Below are positions 53,524-64,000 of a stretch of DNA of 64,000 bases, one piece after another (within the stretch, counting starts at the first letter, position 1; every line of letters begins with the position of its first letter). Under the pieces are notes generated by a model. It made no database searches. It saw nothing but the letters and a program-made list of their open reading frames with translations, and was not told the DNA's origin. Source of the DNA: Leucosporidium creatinivorum (lineage: Eukaryota; Basidiomycota; Microbotryomycetes; Leucosporidiales; Leucosporidiaceae); assembly GCA_001600635.1 (NCBI GenBank), contig BCKL01000013.1, positions 62,001 through 126,000 of the forward strand. Direction: 5' to 3'. Made by a program: the position numbers and the translations under genes.

Positions 53524-54678
53524 GTTGTGGCGGAAGGACAAGCGACAGAGACGGCCGATGAGCTCGGGCCAGCGTACGCCCGACCTCAAGGTGGAGAAAC
53601 TGCACAGGAGGTACCTGCTCGCATGTACTCAGTAGCATCGTACGATAACGGTTGGACGTGCGAAGGATGAACGGCAGACAAGTTGAAGGATATCTGAGAA
53701 ACCCTCTCGGCGAAGTCGGCGCCGAGCTCGGTCTGCACAGAGAGAGGCTGTCTCGACTGCAGAAGGCTCCCAGAAGACAGCAGGCAACACCAGACATGCG
53801 TAACTACACAATGCACGATGCATCGAGCACCTCCACGCATCAGCGTTGCCTGGCAACACTCGAGCCTGGAATCGCCTTTGCCGAGCGGGAGGGGAAGGAG
53901 CAAGGCCCGCCGCTGTCTTCTTGTCGGAAGTGACGAGGAGGGGGGCAGAGGCAAGCACTGTAGCAAGCTGATGTACTCGAGACACCTTTCCAGCCCCTCA
54001 GCTGTGCCCACTTCACCCTCTATCGCTGCCAAGGCGGGAGCCGATTCGGCACTGGCTCGCTTTCAGGTTTCGGCGCCTTTTTGGATCTAATCAGGTTCAT
54101 TACGAGTAAAAGAGGCTATGCAAGTCTACCTAGAACAGGTGTGGTGATGAGGAGAAGAAAGGATGGGGAGAGAAATACTGCTAAGTACGCCCGAGAAGGA
54201 CAGTGTGGGACTCCGACCGCTTCGCTACCGCTAACGCCCGCCTACCCACTAAAAAACCCCGAGAGAAGGAGGAGAGGATGACCATGCGCGAGCAAGGTCG
54301 AAGCCGAGCTGCTCGACGTCCGAGGGTGCGAGAGGCTCGAGGGGAGAAGCTGCGCTGAAACGCCGAATCGGGCAAAGTAAGCACAATGGGATTGCCACAG
54401 GTGACCACCAGAAAAGCCCCACAATTTTCGACTTTTATCGCTCCACCAATCGCTCCAACCCCCCTTCCCCACCCGCCACCCTCACCCATGCACCTCCACC
54501 GCATGATGGATTATGGACAACCAGTTGGGCAAGCAACACGCCTGTCGGCCGGATCCAATTCGCCACCCTTACCGGTGTAGTCGGCTTATGAGCCAATTCG
54601 TCTAGTTGGAGTTATCGGTAGATTTGCTTTATTGAATTTGCCAATCCACAACCTACAGAAAAAAAATCAAGAACAACT
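53524..54678. other. Gene-poor intergenic region before the tRNA
   Basis: About 1150 nt without a defensible gene. The minus-strand open frames near 53600-54030 lack splice logic and family resemblance. The last 100 nt turn AT-rich, unlike the rest of the window. Confidence 0.5.
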
Positions 54679-54750
54679 TTCTCGTTCGTATAGTGGCTAG
54701 TATACACGCCTGTCACGCGTGTGACCCGGGTTCAATTCCCGGACGGGAAG
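54679..54750 (+). tRNA. tRNA-Asp (GTC)
   Basis: A 72-nt intronless tRNA. The 7-bp acceptor stem is TTCTCGT with ACGGGAA (one T-G pair). The D-arm contains TAGTGGCTAGTA. The anticodon stem CACGC/GCGTG frames the loop CTGTCAC with anticodon GTC at 54712-54714. The T-arm CCGGGTTCAATTCCCGG holds the B box. The pattern closely matches eukaryotic tRNA-Asp. CCA is not encoded. Confidence 0.95.
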
Positions 54751-54756
54751 CTTCTC

Positions 54757-54760
54757 TTTT
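54757..54760 (+). terminator. RNA polymerase III terminator
   Basis: A TTTT run 7 nt after the end of tRNA-Asp, in the expected place for Pol III termination. Confidence 0.7.
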
Positions 54761-55608
54761 GGCCTCGTTTCCAGGGCCTTGCAGCCGTACAGGGTGCTCC
54801 TTCTTTTTTTGCTGCTGTTCAGTAAATACTGTTGGTGGACTGGAGAGCCGCAGTGGGGCTCAGGATGACTGCATTGGGTGTAGGCAGGTGCTGGAGCTCG
54901 GGCGCCGAGCATTGTGCCCTCAGCCTCTCCTCCTTCTACCATCGAGTACACCACGTATTTTCCAGCCCCAAGGGTGGCAGCTACAGTTCATCGCTTCTCA
55001 TACACCTCTCACGCCCTACGCTACGGCAGCGGTGTCCATCAGACTTGCCTCGGCGATGAATTTGTGCTTCCCACTGAGCGACTCTTCGGCTGGAGGAGGG
55101 AGACATGCATCTTGGGTCAGGGTGCTACACACGGATGAGGACGGACTGGGCCCTCTGAAGGGGCAGAGAACACCATGCTAGCTACACCGTAACTGCCGGA
55201 ACCAATGCCGAGCAGGTGCAAAGGGGAAGCCGTGCTCTGCTGCTTGCCTCCGCCCAAAGCCGATCTTGATTGGAATGCCGAAGCTTGACTCTTAAGAACG
55301 ACAGCTCGCTTTACCCGCCCTCTCAAGTCGACGTGTAGGGAAGAACGATTGAAGCTCGGCGGCAGCGCCGAACACCGGGCCGCTGCCTCAGCCGAAGCAA
55401 GAGTCTGTGGCAGCCGGACGTACACCCGGAGCTGCACAAGTAACAAGTGATATGCTACAGCACCCTCCGCTCGATTTGAGACGCCCGAATCGACGTCGGC
55501 TACCTTCTGCGAGCACGCTTCGCGCTCAGCTCCTTGCCCTCCTCCCAACTTGCTCGCTTCTCACCTCTCGACTCGTCGGATCTCAGCAGCTCGGACGACT
55601 GAGTCTAC
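54761..55608. other. Intergenic between tRNA-Asp and the CLC gene
   Basis: About 850 nt; holds the CLC promoter and leader. Open frames are present on both strands but none resembles a known protein. Confidence 0.45.
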
Positions 55609-58600
55609 ATGGCCTCTGCTGGTCATACGCGTCAAGCTTCAACAGCAGCCTCCACTAGCTCAGCTCCAGCGCACAACACGCCCGAGCGAACACGGTCGTT
55701 CGTCTTCGAGCCTCACCCTGCCGCCGACTGTAGCTGACCGACCTCTCCAACAGAGCACGAAAGACCCCTTCCACGCCCGACACCCCGACAGGACTACACC
55801 GCTACCTCCCACGGATCCTCTTTCCCTTCGACAGGGCAGGGACCGGCGACGAGTGGCTCGCTCAGACGGCCAGGGTGCGCGAGGCTTACCTGGATGCCAG
55901 TACGATTGATTGGTCGTACGAGGAGAGCCGGGAGAGGATCAGGGTGCATGAGCTGGCCGAGTTGAAGGGGCTGAGGTGAGTCGCGTTGTGGTGCTCGCCT
56001 CTGGCGCCGGGAGCTGATAGACCTTCGGCTTGCCCGAGCAGAGGTATCACTGCAAGGCTCTGGGACAGCTCAATACCGTGGCTCGTCGTCGTAGCGACCG
56101 GCATTGGAACCGGCGCAGTCGCCTCGTGTCTCGACATCCTGAGCGCCTGGCTGAGCGATTTGAGGATGGGAGTATGTCGAGATACATGGTGGATGAGTAA
56201 AGGAGTGTGCTGTATGGGATTGGATCGTGAGTCGCCGCTTGATCGCCGCTGAGGAGGAGGAACAACGAGCTGACCCTTTCCTCGGCGACGAATTGCAGCG
56301 GGAGAAGTGTGCAATGCTTGGAAGGTCTGGGGGGAAGGAGCAGGGAACAATGGCCACTACATCCTCCGATCAATGACGCAGTACAGCGTCTACATGATCC
56401 TGGCCGTGAGGATTTCGCGCTTTCCTCAGCTCGGCGGGAAACTGACCTCGATTCTCGTCCACAGGTCCTCTTCGCCGTCACTTCCTCCTTCTTCGTCCAA
56501 ACCTATGCACCCTTCGCATTCCACACCGGCATTCCCGAGATCAAGACCATCCTCGGAGGCTACATTATCTCGGGCTTCCTGGCGCCGATGGTCCTTCTCG
56601 TCAAGTCGCTTGGCCTGCCGCTCGCAGTCGCATCAGGACTATCACTGGGCAAGGTCAGTCGAGACGATTAGACTGAGCTGCAGTCACTCACGGGGCTACT
56701 CTACAGGAAGGACCGCTCGTACACGTCGCCTGCTGTATCGGCAACCTCATGCTCCGCCCCTTTACGGTTCTGCGAGGCAACGAGGGTGCGCTCTCTTCTT
56801 TCTTCGATACTGGAACATAGACTGATGGGTCCTTTACAGCCCGCCAACGCGAGATCCTCTCGGCCGCTGCTGCTGCCGGAGTCTCAGTCGCCTTCGGCGC
56901 TCCCCTGGGAGGCGTGCTCTTCTCGCTCGGTACGCTGGAAGCTCGCCTTTTTCTATACACACCGCTGATCTCTTCACTATACAGAGGAGATCTCGACCTT
57001 CTTCCCCGGCTCAACTCTGTGGCAATCGTTCGTCTGCGCCGTCGTCGCCGCCATCACTCTGCAGTACATCGACCCCTTCAACACGGGCAAGCTCGTCCTC
57101 TTCCAGGTCACGAGCTCCCAGATCTGGCGAGGGTTCGAGTTGATCCCTTGGGTCTTCTTGGGCGTGTGTGGAGGATTATGGGGAGCGTGGTTCATTCGGT
57201 TGAACGAGGAATGGGAGCGAATGAGGAGGGGGTCGGGGCTGAACAAGTGGCCCGTGTCGGAAGTAGCGGCGCTGTCGCTCTTTACCGCGGTGGTCAGCTA
57301 TCTCGTCATATTCATGAGGATTCCCTCGTCCGAGCTGGTCGCCAACCTCTTCCAGGACTGCAGCGGCGTCGATTCCTACGGCCTCTGCGAGTGAGTCGGT
57401 CGAGACTCTCCTCCGCTACCGCTTGCTGACTATCTCACTCTTCTACACAGCTCCTCCAACTCCTTCGCTATCGTCATCTTCCTCCTCGTCACCGCCTTCG
57501 CCAAAACCCTCCTCACAGCCGTGACTTTCGGTGCCTTCCTTCCAGCCGGCATCTTCCTCCCCTCGCTCACCATCGGCGCCTGCGTCGGTCGAGCAGTCGG
57601 CATCATCATGTCCAACATTCAGAAGGCGCATCCCGAGGCATGGCTATTCACCAACTGTCCCGCCGATGGCGCCTGCATCTCGCCGCCGGTTTATGCTGTG
57701 ATTGGAGCGGCGAGCGCGCTGGGAGGAGTCACAAGGATGACCATCAGCTTGGTGTGCTACCTCTCTACTCTACTAGGTGACCACCGCTGACCTCGATCCT
57801 CTGCAGGTCGTCATCCTTTTCGAGTTGACGGGAGCCATCGACCTCGTCTTGCAGATCATGATGGCTGGTGAGCCTTCCTCGTCTCCCAATCGAGCCATCG
57901 CTGACTACTCCCACAGTCATGGTCTCCAAGTTCACCGGCGACTTCTTCTCCAAAAACGGTATCTACGAGAGTGAGTTCGACCCTCCCCGCCAGCCTGCGC
58001 CGAGCTAATCCTCGGCCGTTCGCAGCCTGGATCAACATTCGCAACTATCCTTTCCTCAACAACAAGGTCGACTATCGACGAGACACGGTCGTCGCTCGAG
58101 ACGTCATGACCAAGGTCAAGGACAGTGTCTACCTCAGCGACGAGGGATGGACCTTCGACCGACTTGGTTCGTGACGACACGCTGCCTACTCGGGACAGCT
58201 AGCTGACCGCTCTTTCGCTACAGAGGCTCTCCTGGACACGGAAGAGTATCGAGGCTTCCCCATAGTGCAGACACTCGCCAACCGCGTTGTCATCGGCTAC
58301 ATCGCTCGGCTCGAACTTCAGGTCGCTCTCGGTGCGCTCTTTCCCTCCCCTATCTTCTCCACGCGCTGACCACCATTCTTCAACAGACCGCATCCGAGTG
58401 AGCCCCGAAGTCACGCCTACCACTCCTTGCTACTTCAGCGTCAACCCGGCGCGAGGTCCTCAAGTCGGCCCAAATGCGCCTCCGCCGAGCGCTCAACCAG
58501 CTTCAGGGCGGGAACGAGCATCAGAGAAGAAGAAGGGGTTGGGCATCGGTCTCGAGGAGCCGCATTTGGAAGAGCAGGGTAGCTGGGTCAGCTTGAAGGA

Positions 58601-59074
58601 TTGGGTCGATGAGGTGAGTCCTTCGCTCTTCTGCTCGGCTCGAGCTCGTGCTGACTCGCTCACTTCCCCCTCAGATCCCAATCACGATGAGTCAAGAGAC
58701 CCCGATGGAGGTCGTCGTACAGATGTTCCAGCGGTTGGGACTTCGTTCGGTGCTCTTTACTCGGCAAGGCGCTCTCACCGGCATCCTCACCAAGATGGTT
58801 CGTCTCTCGCCTCTCCTACCACAAGAGCTACCACACTGACGCCGACTTCTCTCAGGACCTCCACGCTCACATCCACCCGAAACCTGAGACCATCGTTCGC
58901 CGACTGAGACCTGGGCGACCAGCAGCGCCAACGCCGAGCTCATCGACGCTGAGGGCTCGAGACCCCGAGGCCAGGAGGCCATCAACATTAGAGCATGGAG
59001 TCGGAGAAGATATCGGGTTGATGGACGATGTGAGCGTAGCAAGCTCGCGGAACGCGCAAGGACATTGGGTGTGA
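55609..59074 (+). CDS. CLC-family chloride channel or transporter
   Basis: CLC anion channel/antiporter with cytosolic CBS domains, probably in an endomembrane. Exons: 55609-55694, 55754-55975, 56042-56226, 56299-56405, 56465-56653, 56707-56785, 56840-56929, 56985-57390, 57451-57751, 57807-57867, 57917-57970, 58026-58166, 58224-58331, 58387-58613, 58675-58797 and 58856-59074, giving 865 residues. Signatures: [14 protein letters not shown] (selectivity motif 1), [16 protein letters not shown] (with the gating glutamate), [13 protein letters not shown] and [21 protein letters not shown]. The paired CBS region includes ARDVMTK, YRGFPIV and MVVQMF-like segments to [15 protein letters not shown]. 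The first intron (55695-55753, GTCGTT donor) is the least certain: it was chosen because it restores the frame into [13 protein letters not shown]. Confidence 0.92.
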
Positions 59075-59179
59075 GCTAGAGCAATAGAGCCGAGCTCTTC
59101 GCCATCCTCTCTTTTCGCCTCTCGAGAGACTAGCGCGGCGCACTAAGGAACGACATGATATTGCTGATCGACTGAGCTC

Positions 59180-60808
59180 CTAAGCTGCTACCGCCGTCTG
59201 CAATGGCGCCTCCAACGCCTCGTGAACGATGTCGGGTTGGGCGGCGGGCGCCGAGATGGCAAAGTCGCGAGCTACGACCTCGTCGTAGTGCTCCCTAGCG
59301 AACGCCGTCGCATCGTGATCCCAGAGCCAGCTGTGAGAAGAGTCAAGGTCAGCACAAGCTTGAGAGGAGCAGTTCGGCGAAGCGCACACAGCGAAAGGAA
59401 GCTTGACGCTCTCGGGATCAATATCCTTCGAGTAGTCGAGCTTGTGCCACATATTCCTGTTGGTCACTCCAACCTGCTGAGCCCTTGCCACTCGCTCCGA
59501 TCGTAGAGCTTCGAACGCCTTGAGAGCATAGCCGATGGGGTGACCTCGCTCCTTGGCGAGAGTGAGGGTATGGGCGATGGTGACGCCGTCCTCGACGGCT
59601 TGAGATGCGCCTTGTTGCGAGGTCGGTAGGAAGGGGTGCGCGGCGTCGCCCATGACGGCGATGCGGCCGGTGTCGCTCACCCAGCGAGGGAGGGGGTCGC
59701 GGAAGACGAGTTTCCAGTCGATGAGCGCGCCAGGAGGGGTCGTGTTGATAACTGGAGGGGAGAGAAGAGTCAGCTCGGCGCTTCTAGCATCGTTGAATCG
59801 AACTCACCAGCAGACATGACAGGATCCCAGCCCTTGACGACTTCGAGAGCATCTTTAGGATCGCCGGGTAGCATCCACGACTCCTCCACGTCGGCCGTGT
59901 CGAGATGGGTGAGAAGCCAGTGGATCTCCTTGCCGTTCATCGAGGTGCCGTGGATGAAGTGCACATCGGGGCCGATCCAAATTGTTCGGGCGTCCTTTCC
60001 GATGGGGGCGAGGTGCGCGCATTCGGGGTTGGCGCGAATGAGGTCGGCAGAGTAGGCGGTGCGGAAGATGGCGTAGCCGCTGGGCTTGGGTGCGTCGTAG
60101 ATGCCGAGGACGAGCTCGCGAGCTTTCGACTTGACGCCTGGAAGGAGAGTGAGCGAGGAGGTCAGCGCCGAAGGAGGGGAAAGCAAGGGAGAACGGCTCA
60201 CCATCAGCACCGAGAATGACGTCGGCGGTGTAGGTCTTTCCGTTGACCTCGATCGAAGCCGAGTCCTCGCTCTCGATGTACTTGTCGACGCGGGCACCTC
60301 GGTGGAGGACGGCGCCGAGCTCCTCCGCCCTTGCGATGAGGATCCGGTGAAGGTCCTTCCTCGTCGTGTCGTACAGCGGCGCATCGGCGAATGGGTCGGC
60401 GACGCCAGGTGGACGCTCGGCCTTGTGGTTCTGGTGGGTGATGAAGGTGCCGTCGTACTTCCTGTTTGACGTCGGCGAGGATCAGCGCTGGCCGCGACCT
60501 TAGGCAATCGTGCTCACTCACCTGATGGTCAGTCCCTCGGGGAAAGCACAGAACTTGGACAGCTCGTGATGGATGCCCCAGCGCTTGACGAATCGACCCG
60601 AGTTGGGGAAGAGGCCGAGGTTATCCCCGTAGGGTTTAAATTCGCTCGCCTGCTCGAAGATGGTGACCTCATGTCCCTGCAGTCGGCATTCGATGGCTGC
60701 AGCAAGGCCGCCGATGCCTGCGCCGACGACGATGACTTTGATGCCGCTGGGAGCGCCAGGAAGTGGGCGGGGGTAGTCGGTGAGCGAAGGGTCGGGTTGG
60801 GTGGACAT
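59180..60808 (-). CDS. FAD-dependent monooxygenase (salicylate hydroxylase-like)
   Basis: Group A flavin hydroxylase. Exons on the minus strand: 60522-60808, 60202-60461, 59808-60137, 59388-59751 and 59180-59330, giving 463 residues. The N-terminal FAD-binding fold shows VVGAGIGGLAAAIECRLQG ending in the acidic IFEQ. The middle has DVILGADGVKSKAR, and the flavin ribityl motif is GDAAHPFLPTSQQGASQA. The closest general group is salicylate 1-monooxygenase and related fungal hydroxylases, but the aromatic substrate cannot be told. The last intron (59331-59387) is 57 nt, stop-free and in frame, so a retained form would be translatable. Convergent with the CLC gene. Confidence 0.88.
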
Positions 60809-61106
60809 GGTGGTGACGTTTGGGAGGTGGTGCGAGCGAGTGGTGGAAGAGGAAGAGAGGCGAAGGGGAGGGAGGGAGGAAAGGGAGAGGGAAAGCGGTT
60901 GGGCCCCACATAGGCCGGCGAGTCGGAGCCGAGCTCCATACGCCGCGAAATGAGGATAAGGATGTCGAGAAAACGGAGAACGTCGCTGGCTAAGAGAGAT
61001 GAGGAAGGGCGTGGGAGGCGGCGCCGAAGGGCTTGGCCGACATCCTGAAGCGAGAGCCGAAAGGTCGGTTCTGGAAGATCGGGCGAGCGCGAGGTCATAA
61101 CGCACC

Positions 61107-62374
61107 TCAAAGCTTTCCCTCGACCTCCGCGGGCGCTAACAAGTCGACTCGTCGAAGAGCCGCGAACCTGCAGGGGAAAGAGGAGAAGGTCAGCGCCGGC
61201 TCAGACGAAGGAAACGATGGACTCACTCCTCCGGGATCCATGGCTCTGTAGGAGAGTTCGAAGAGAGATCCATTATGTCCAAGTCTATCTGCCGCTCCTC
61301 GCATGCCTTCCTCAGCTCTTCGAATCGCCGGTCGCCCTCCTCCCTCGGCGCGAGCGACAACTTCCTCAGCTTCCGCGCAAATCGAAGTCTCCGACCAGTA
61401 ATGATCAGCGCCAACATTCTCGTATCGAGTCCGTTCCCTTCGCCCTCCGATCGATCCGCCAACTCCAGTAGAGGCATCTCGAGGTTGCCGAACAGCCGAG
61501 CGCCGTCGACCGGGACGCTGGCCTTGATGGTGAGCCTCGTGAGCGAAGGGCAATGGAGGGCAAAGTTCTCCACCACGCCTGGCGTGCTCGTAGTGAGATG
61601 AAGCCTTTCGACGCGGAGGACCGAGTAGCGAATGGGGTTGAGGATCCTCGGCGATGAGTCCCAATCCAAGGCGAGGGTGCGAAGGCTTTCGGCGAAGGAG
61701 GTGGAGCGTAGGAGCCAGTGGAGATGCTTCGGAGTGAGATTGGGAGTCGAGTAGAGGGCGAAGGAGGTGAGAGTGTAGACGGGGTAGGGGGAGAGACCTT
61801 CGAGCGAGGTCGGCGAAGCGTGAATGTGGCGAAGGGCGAGGTGTCGAAGCTGAGGGAGGGCGATGACGATTTGGCCGACGGTGTGGAGGTTGAAGAGTGA
61901 GTCGCTAGGGTGTGAAGAGGGTGCAGCGGGTCGACCGGCGATGCTGAGGGTGTGGAGCGAGGAGAGCTGGGAGGTGAAGTCCGAGAGGGACCGCCGACGG
62001 AGGGAGGTGAAGGCGACCTCGCGGAGATAAATCGCTTGAAGTTGAGGTAGTGCTGTAGCTAGCTGTACGAGCTCTGCCTCGGTGACGGCATCCTCAATCT
62101 GAGCCGCTCCTGCCTTGCGCTTGCTCGCCGAAGCTAGCTTGGTACTGCTCCCTCGCTCCAGCGTAAGCGTCTCGGCCATTATTGCCACCGATGAATCCTG
62201 CTTGAGGGAGCGCAGAAAGAGGTGGGCTGCCGCCGAGCTGTTGAGGACGGGCGAAGTGAAGAGGGCGCGACGCGTCTGAGTGTTGTATGCAGGGCTGACG
62301 AGCGCGAGCTGAGCCAGCGAGTTCGGCGGAGTGGAGTCTACCACCATCTGAGTGAGCTCCCGTGGCAGCGCCAT
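61107..62374 (-). CDS. Leucine-rich, F-box-like protein
   Basis: Exons on the minus strand 61227-62374 and 61107-61167 give 402 residues. The start MALPRELTQMVVDST followed by LAQLALVSPAYN resembles a degenerate F-box (LPxEL...I..L.LVS). The remainder has irregular leucine-rich repeats: LPQLQAIYLREVAF, LSSLHTLSIAG, LPQLRHLALRHI, LRTLALDWD and CPSLTRLTIKA. Such fungal proteins often recruit substrates to SCF ubiquitin ligases, but this is inferred. The second exon adds a short tail FAALRRVDLLAPAEVEGKL. It diverges from SMP3 across 111 nt. Confidence 0.72.
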
Positions 62375-62485
62375 GGCGCCGAGGCTGAAGACGAAGGAGG
62401 TGGAGGGAGAAAGAGAGCTCGCGAATCGGCTTTCCCTCTCGCTACAACTTGCTCCATCAACTCGACTACAGCAGACGGCTCGTAC
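62375..62485. promoter_or_regulatory. Divergent promoter region, F-box-like gene / SMP3
   Basis: Only 111 nt separate the two opposite start codons. No named control site recognised; the SMP3 frame is open upstream without a better ATG. Confidence 0.4.
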
Positions 62486-64000
62486 ATGCTTGCAGGGCCA
62501 CGCAGGAGGAAGGCGCTACTAGCATGGATCCTCCTCGTTCTCCTGCGCCTGCTCGTCGCTCTCAGCTCGACTTCGACGATTCACCCTGATGAGCACTTTC
62601 AGAACCCCGAGATAGCAGCGGGACTGCTGTTTGACTACAAGGCTACTGGCAATGCTCTGCTACAGACCTGGGAATGGGTCGGGGACAAGCCCTGCAGGAG
62701 CATCGTGCCCGTGTGGGGGTCGACAGGACTGGCTTGCGCGCTGCTCAAGCGGATCACCGGTGATGGTGAGTCTGGTTTAACGAGGAGGAGAAACCTTGAC
62801 TAAGCTGTCGCCCGGCAGCACCGTCCGCAAGAGCTCTGTTCGTCACTCAGAGGCTGGCAATGTGGCTGCTGAGCCTCTTCGTCGGTGAGCTCGCTCCTGC
62901 TCCGCTTTGAGTGCTGGATTGACCTTCAATCCGTCAGACTACTCGCTATGGAGCATTTCTCGCTCCGCCATCGCCCTCCTCCTTTTCGCCAGCTCTCCCG
63001 TCACCCTCACCTTCCTCCTTCGGCCCTTCTCCAACTCGCTCGAAACAGTCCTGCTCGCGGCTGCCTTCCTGCTGGCCGACCGAGTCCTTCGCCAAACGGC
63101 AAAGAGAGCTAGCAGATCGCACCTGCTGACTCTTGGTACAGTCCTCGCCTTCGGGGTTTGTACAAGGATCACCTTCGCCGCCTTCGCAGCGCCGCTCGTC
63201 GTCGCTGTTGCGCTCCAAGCTGCTCGACTTACTTCCAGCGAGCCATGGTCAAGGTGAGTGTATTTTCCGGATCCTCAGAGACCCCGTCGCTGACCCTGAC
63301 TCTCATTAGACGACCGCTCTCCTTCGCACTCTCGGTCCTCCCTGCCATCGCCTCGTTCGCCTTAGCAGGCCTCGCCCTGACCATCACGGACACCATGCAC
63401 TTCTCGCCATCTCGATCTTCCTCATCGTCCTTCTCCTCCGTCCTCCGCACGCCGCTCGTTCTCACTCCTCTCAACCTCCTCAAGTACAATCTCGCCTCCT
63501 CCAATCTCGCCGAGCACGGTCTGCACCCTCGCTACCTTCACATCATCGCCAACTGGCCATTGCTCTTTGGAGTTGGTCTATGGGCTGTTGCGGACGCTGC
63601 TTGGAAGATATTGAGGGGTGGAGGAGCATCCAAGGAGGGGGAGCGACGGCGAGGGCTATGTCAGTACTGTGTTGATGGGCTCGAGAGGCGTGTGACGGCT
63701 GATCCTTCTCCTCTGCAGTGTATCTCGCCTCCTGCATCATACCGACCCTTCTGCTCTCCATCCAACCGCATCAAGAACCCCGCTTCCTCGTCCCTCTGGT
63801 CATCCCTCTCGCTCTCCTCGCCCCATCCGCCTCGTTTTTCAAACTCGGAACGTCGAGTGCGAGAAGGAAGCGCACCTTCTTCTGGGTGAGCTCTAACTGC
63901 TCCGTTCCCCGGTCTTTCGCTCGCGCTGACCTCCTGAGCTCGCAGTCCATCTGGATCCTTCACTCGCTCATCTTCACCACTCTCTTCGGCTACCTGCACC
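62486..64000 (+). CDS. SMP3: GPI mannosyltransferase 4 (SMP3/PIG-Z), 5' part
   Basis: ER membrane enzyme of glycosyltransferase family 22 that adds the fourth mannose to GPI anchors. Exons in the window: 62486-62765, 62819-62884, 62938-63253, 63310-63659, 63719-63885 and 63946 to the window edge; the 3' end is cut off. The first helix is followed by the family signature [15 protein letters not shown]. Later come [35 protein letters not shown] and the GT22 hallmark [14 protein letters not shown]. Wording of the central loop (SNLAxHGLHPRY) favours Smp3 over Gpi10 or Alg9/Alg12. The fourth intron uses a GTCAGT donor. Confidence 0.9.

Noticed and set aside
53586-54032. Minus-strand open frames upstream of membrane paralogue 2, considered as a signal-peptide exon or a small gene
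   Set aside because: No plausible donor joins them in frame to the paralogue, and the sequence lacks a signal peptide or family resemblance.
55731-55753. A very short intron after GCCGAC in the CLC gene
   Set aside because: About 24 nt is too short for a spliceosomal intron and would not restore the frame; the 55695-55753 intron does.
1-64000. Transposons, LTR or virus-like elements, CRISPR arrays
   Set aside because: No reverse transcriptase, transposase, integrase or capsid-like frame, no long terminal or direct repeats, and no spaced repeat array were seen in a reading of both strands.

Overview
The window is a gene-dense piece of nuclear DNA from a basidiomycete fungus, most likely a yeast of the Pucciniomycotina (Microbotryomycetes such as Rhodotorula, Sporobolomyces or Leucosporidium). 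This rests on the GC-rich sequence, nearly every gene being cut by several short introns (mostly about 50-90 nt) with GTGAGT-type donors, a CTGAC/CTAAC branch site and a close CAG acceptor, and on the gene repertoire. I found 31 protein-coding genes (two cut by the window edges), one tRNA-Asp, and no transposon, virus-like element, rRNA or CRISPR array. All exon maps were built by hand from splice signals, frame continuity and remembered protein families; no alignment or transcript was available.

Layout. 1-5.5 kb: end of a sugar-type MFS transporter (+), ribosomal protein eL33 (-), a Tcp11/SOK1-like protein (-) divergent from ESCRT-I VPS37 (+). 5.8-12.9 kb: survival factor SVF1 (-) divergent from a membrane-anchored Shewanella-like phosphatase (+), then NOC3 of the 60S assembly pathway (+). 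12.9-24 kb, all minus: AidB-type acyl-CoA dehydrogenase, trimethyllysine dioxygenase, cytochrome oxidase subunit Vb, a two-domain molybdenum cofactor enzyme, and ketol-acid reductoisomerase. 24-31 kb: an unrecognised 655-residue protein and a secreted GH32 invertase-like enzyme (-). 31-40 kb: ERG26 (+), a large lipase-3 membrane protein (-), and an OPT transporter (+). 40-50 kb: threonine aldolase, arginase and the exon-junction protein Y14 (-), an unrecognised gene (+), proteasome alpha7 and TIM10 (-). 50-53.5 kb: two tandem paralogous single-pass membrane proteins (-). 53.5-55.6 kb: gene-poor, with tRNA-Asp(GTC). 55.6-64 kb: CLC chloride channel (+), FAD monooxygenase (-), leucine-rich protein (-), and the 5' part of the GPI mannosyltransferase SMP3 (+).

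Most genes are housekeeping, and I see no biosynthetic cluster. Possible functional pairings are weak: trimethyllysine dioxygenase (carnitine synthesis) beside an acyl-CoA dehydrogenase, and threonine aldolase beside arginase. Points most worth following are the tandem membrane-protein pair, the unrecognised 655-residue protein with a Cys/His motif, a proteasome gene whose first coding exon is only the ATG, other very small exons, a 16-nt internal microexon, two GC-AG introns, stop-free introns of length 3n, a metal-binding-like His linker in the molybdenum cofactor enzyme, and a Cys-rich tail on the OPT transporter.
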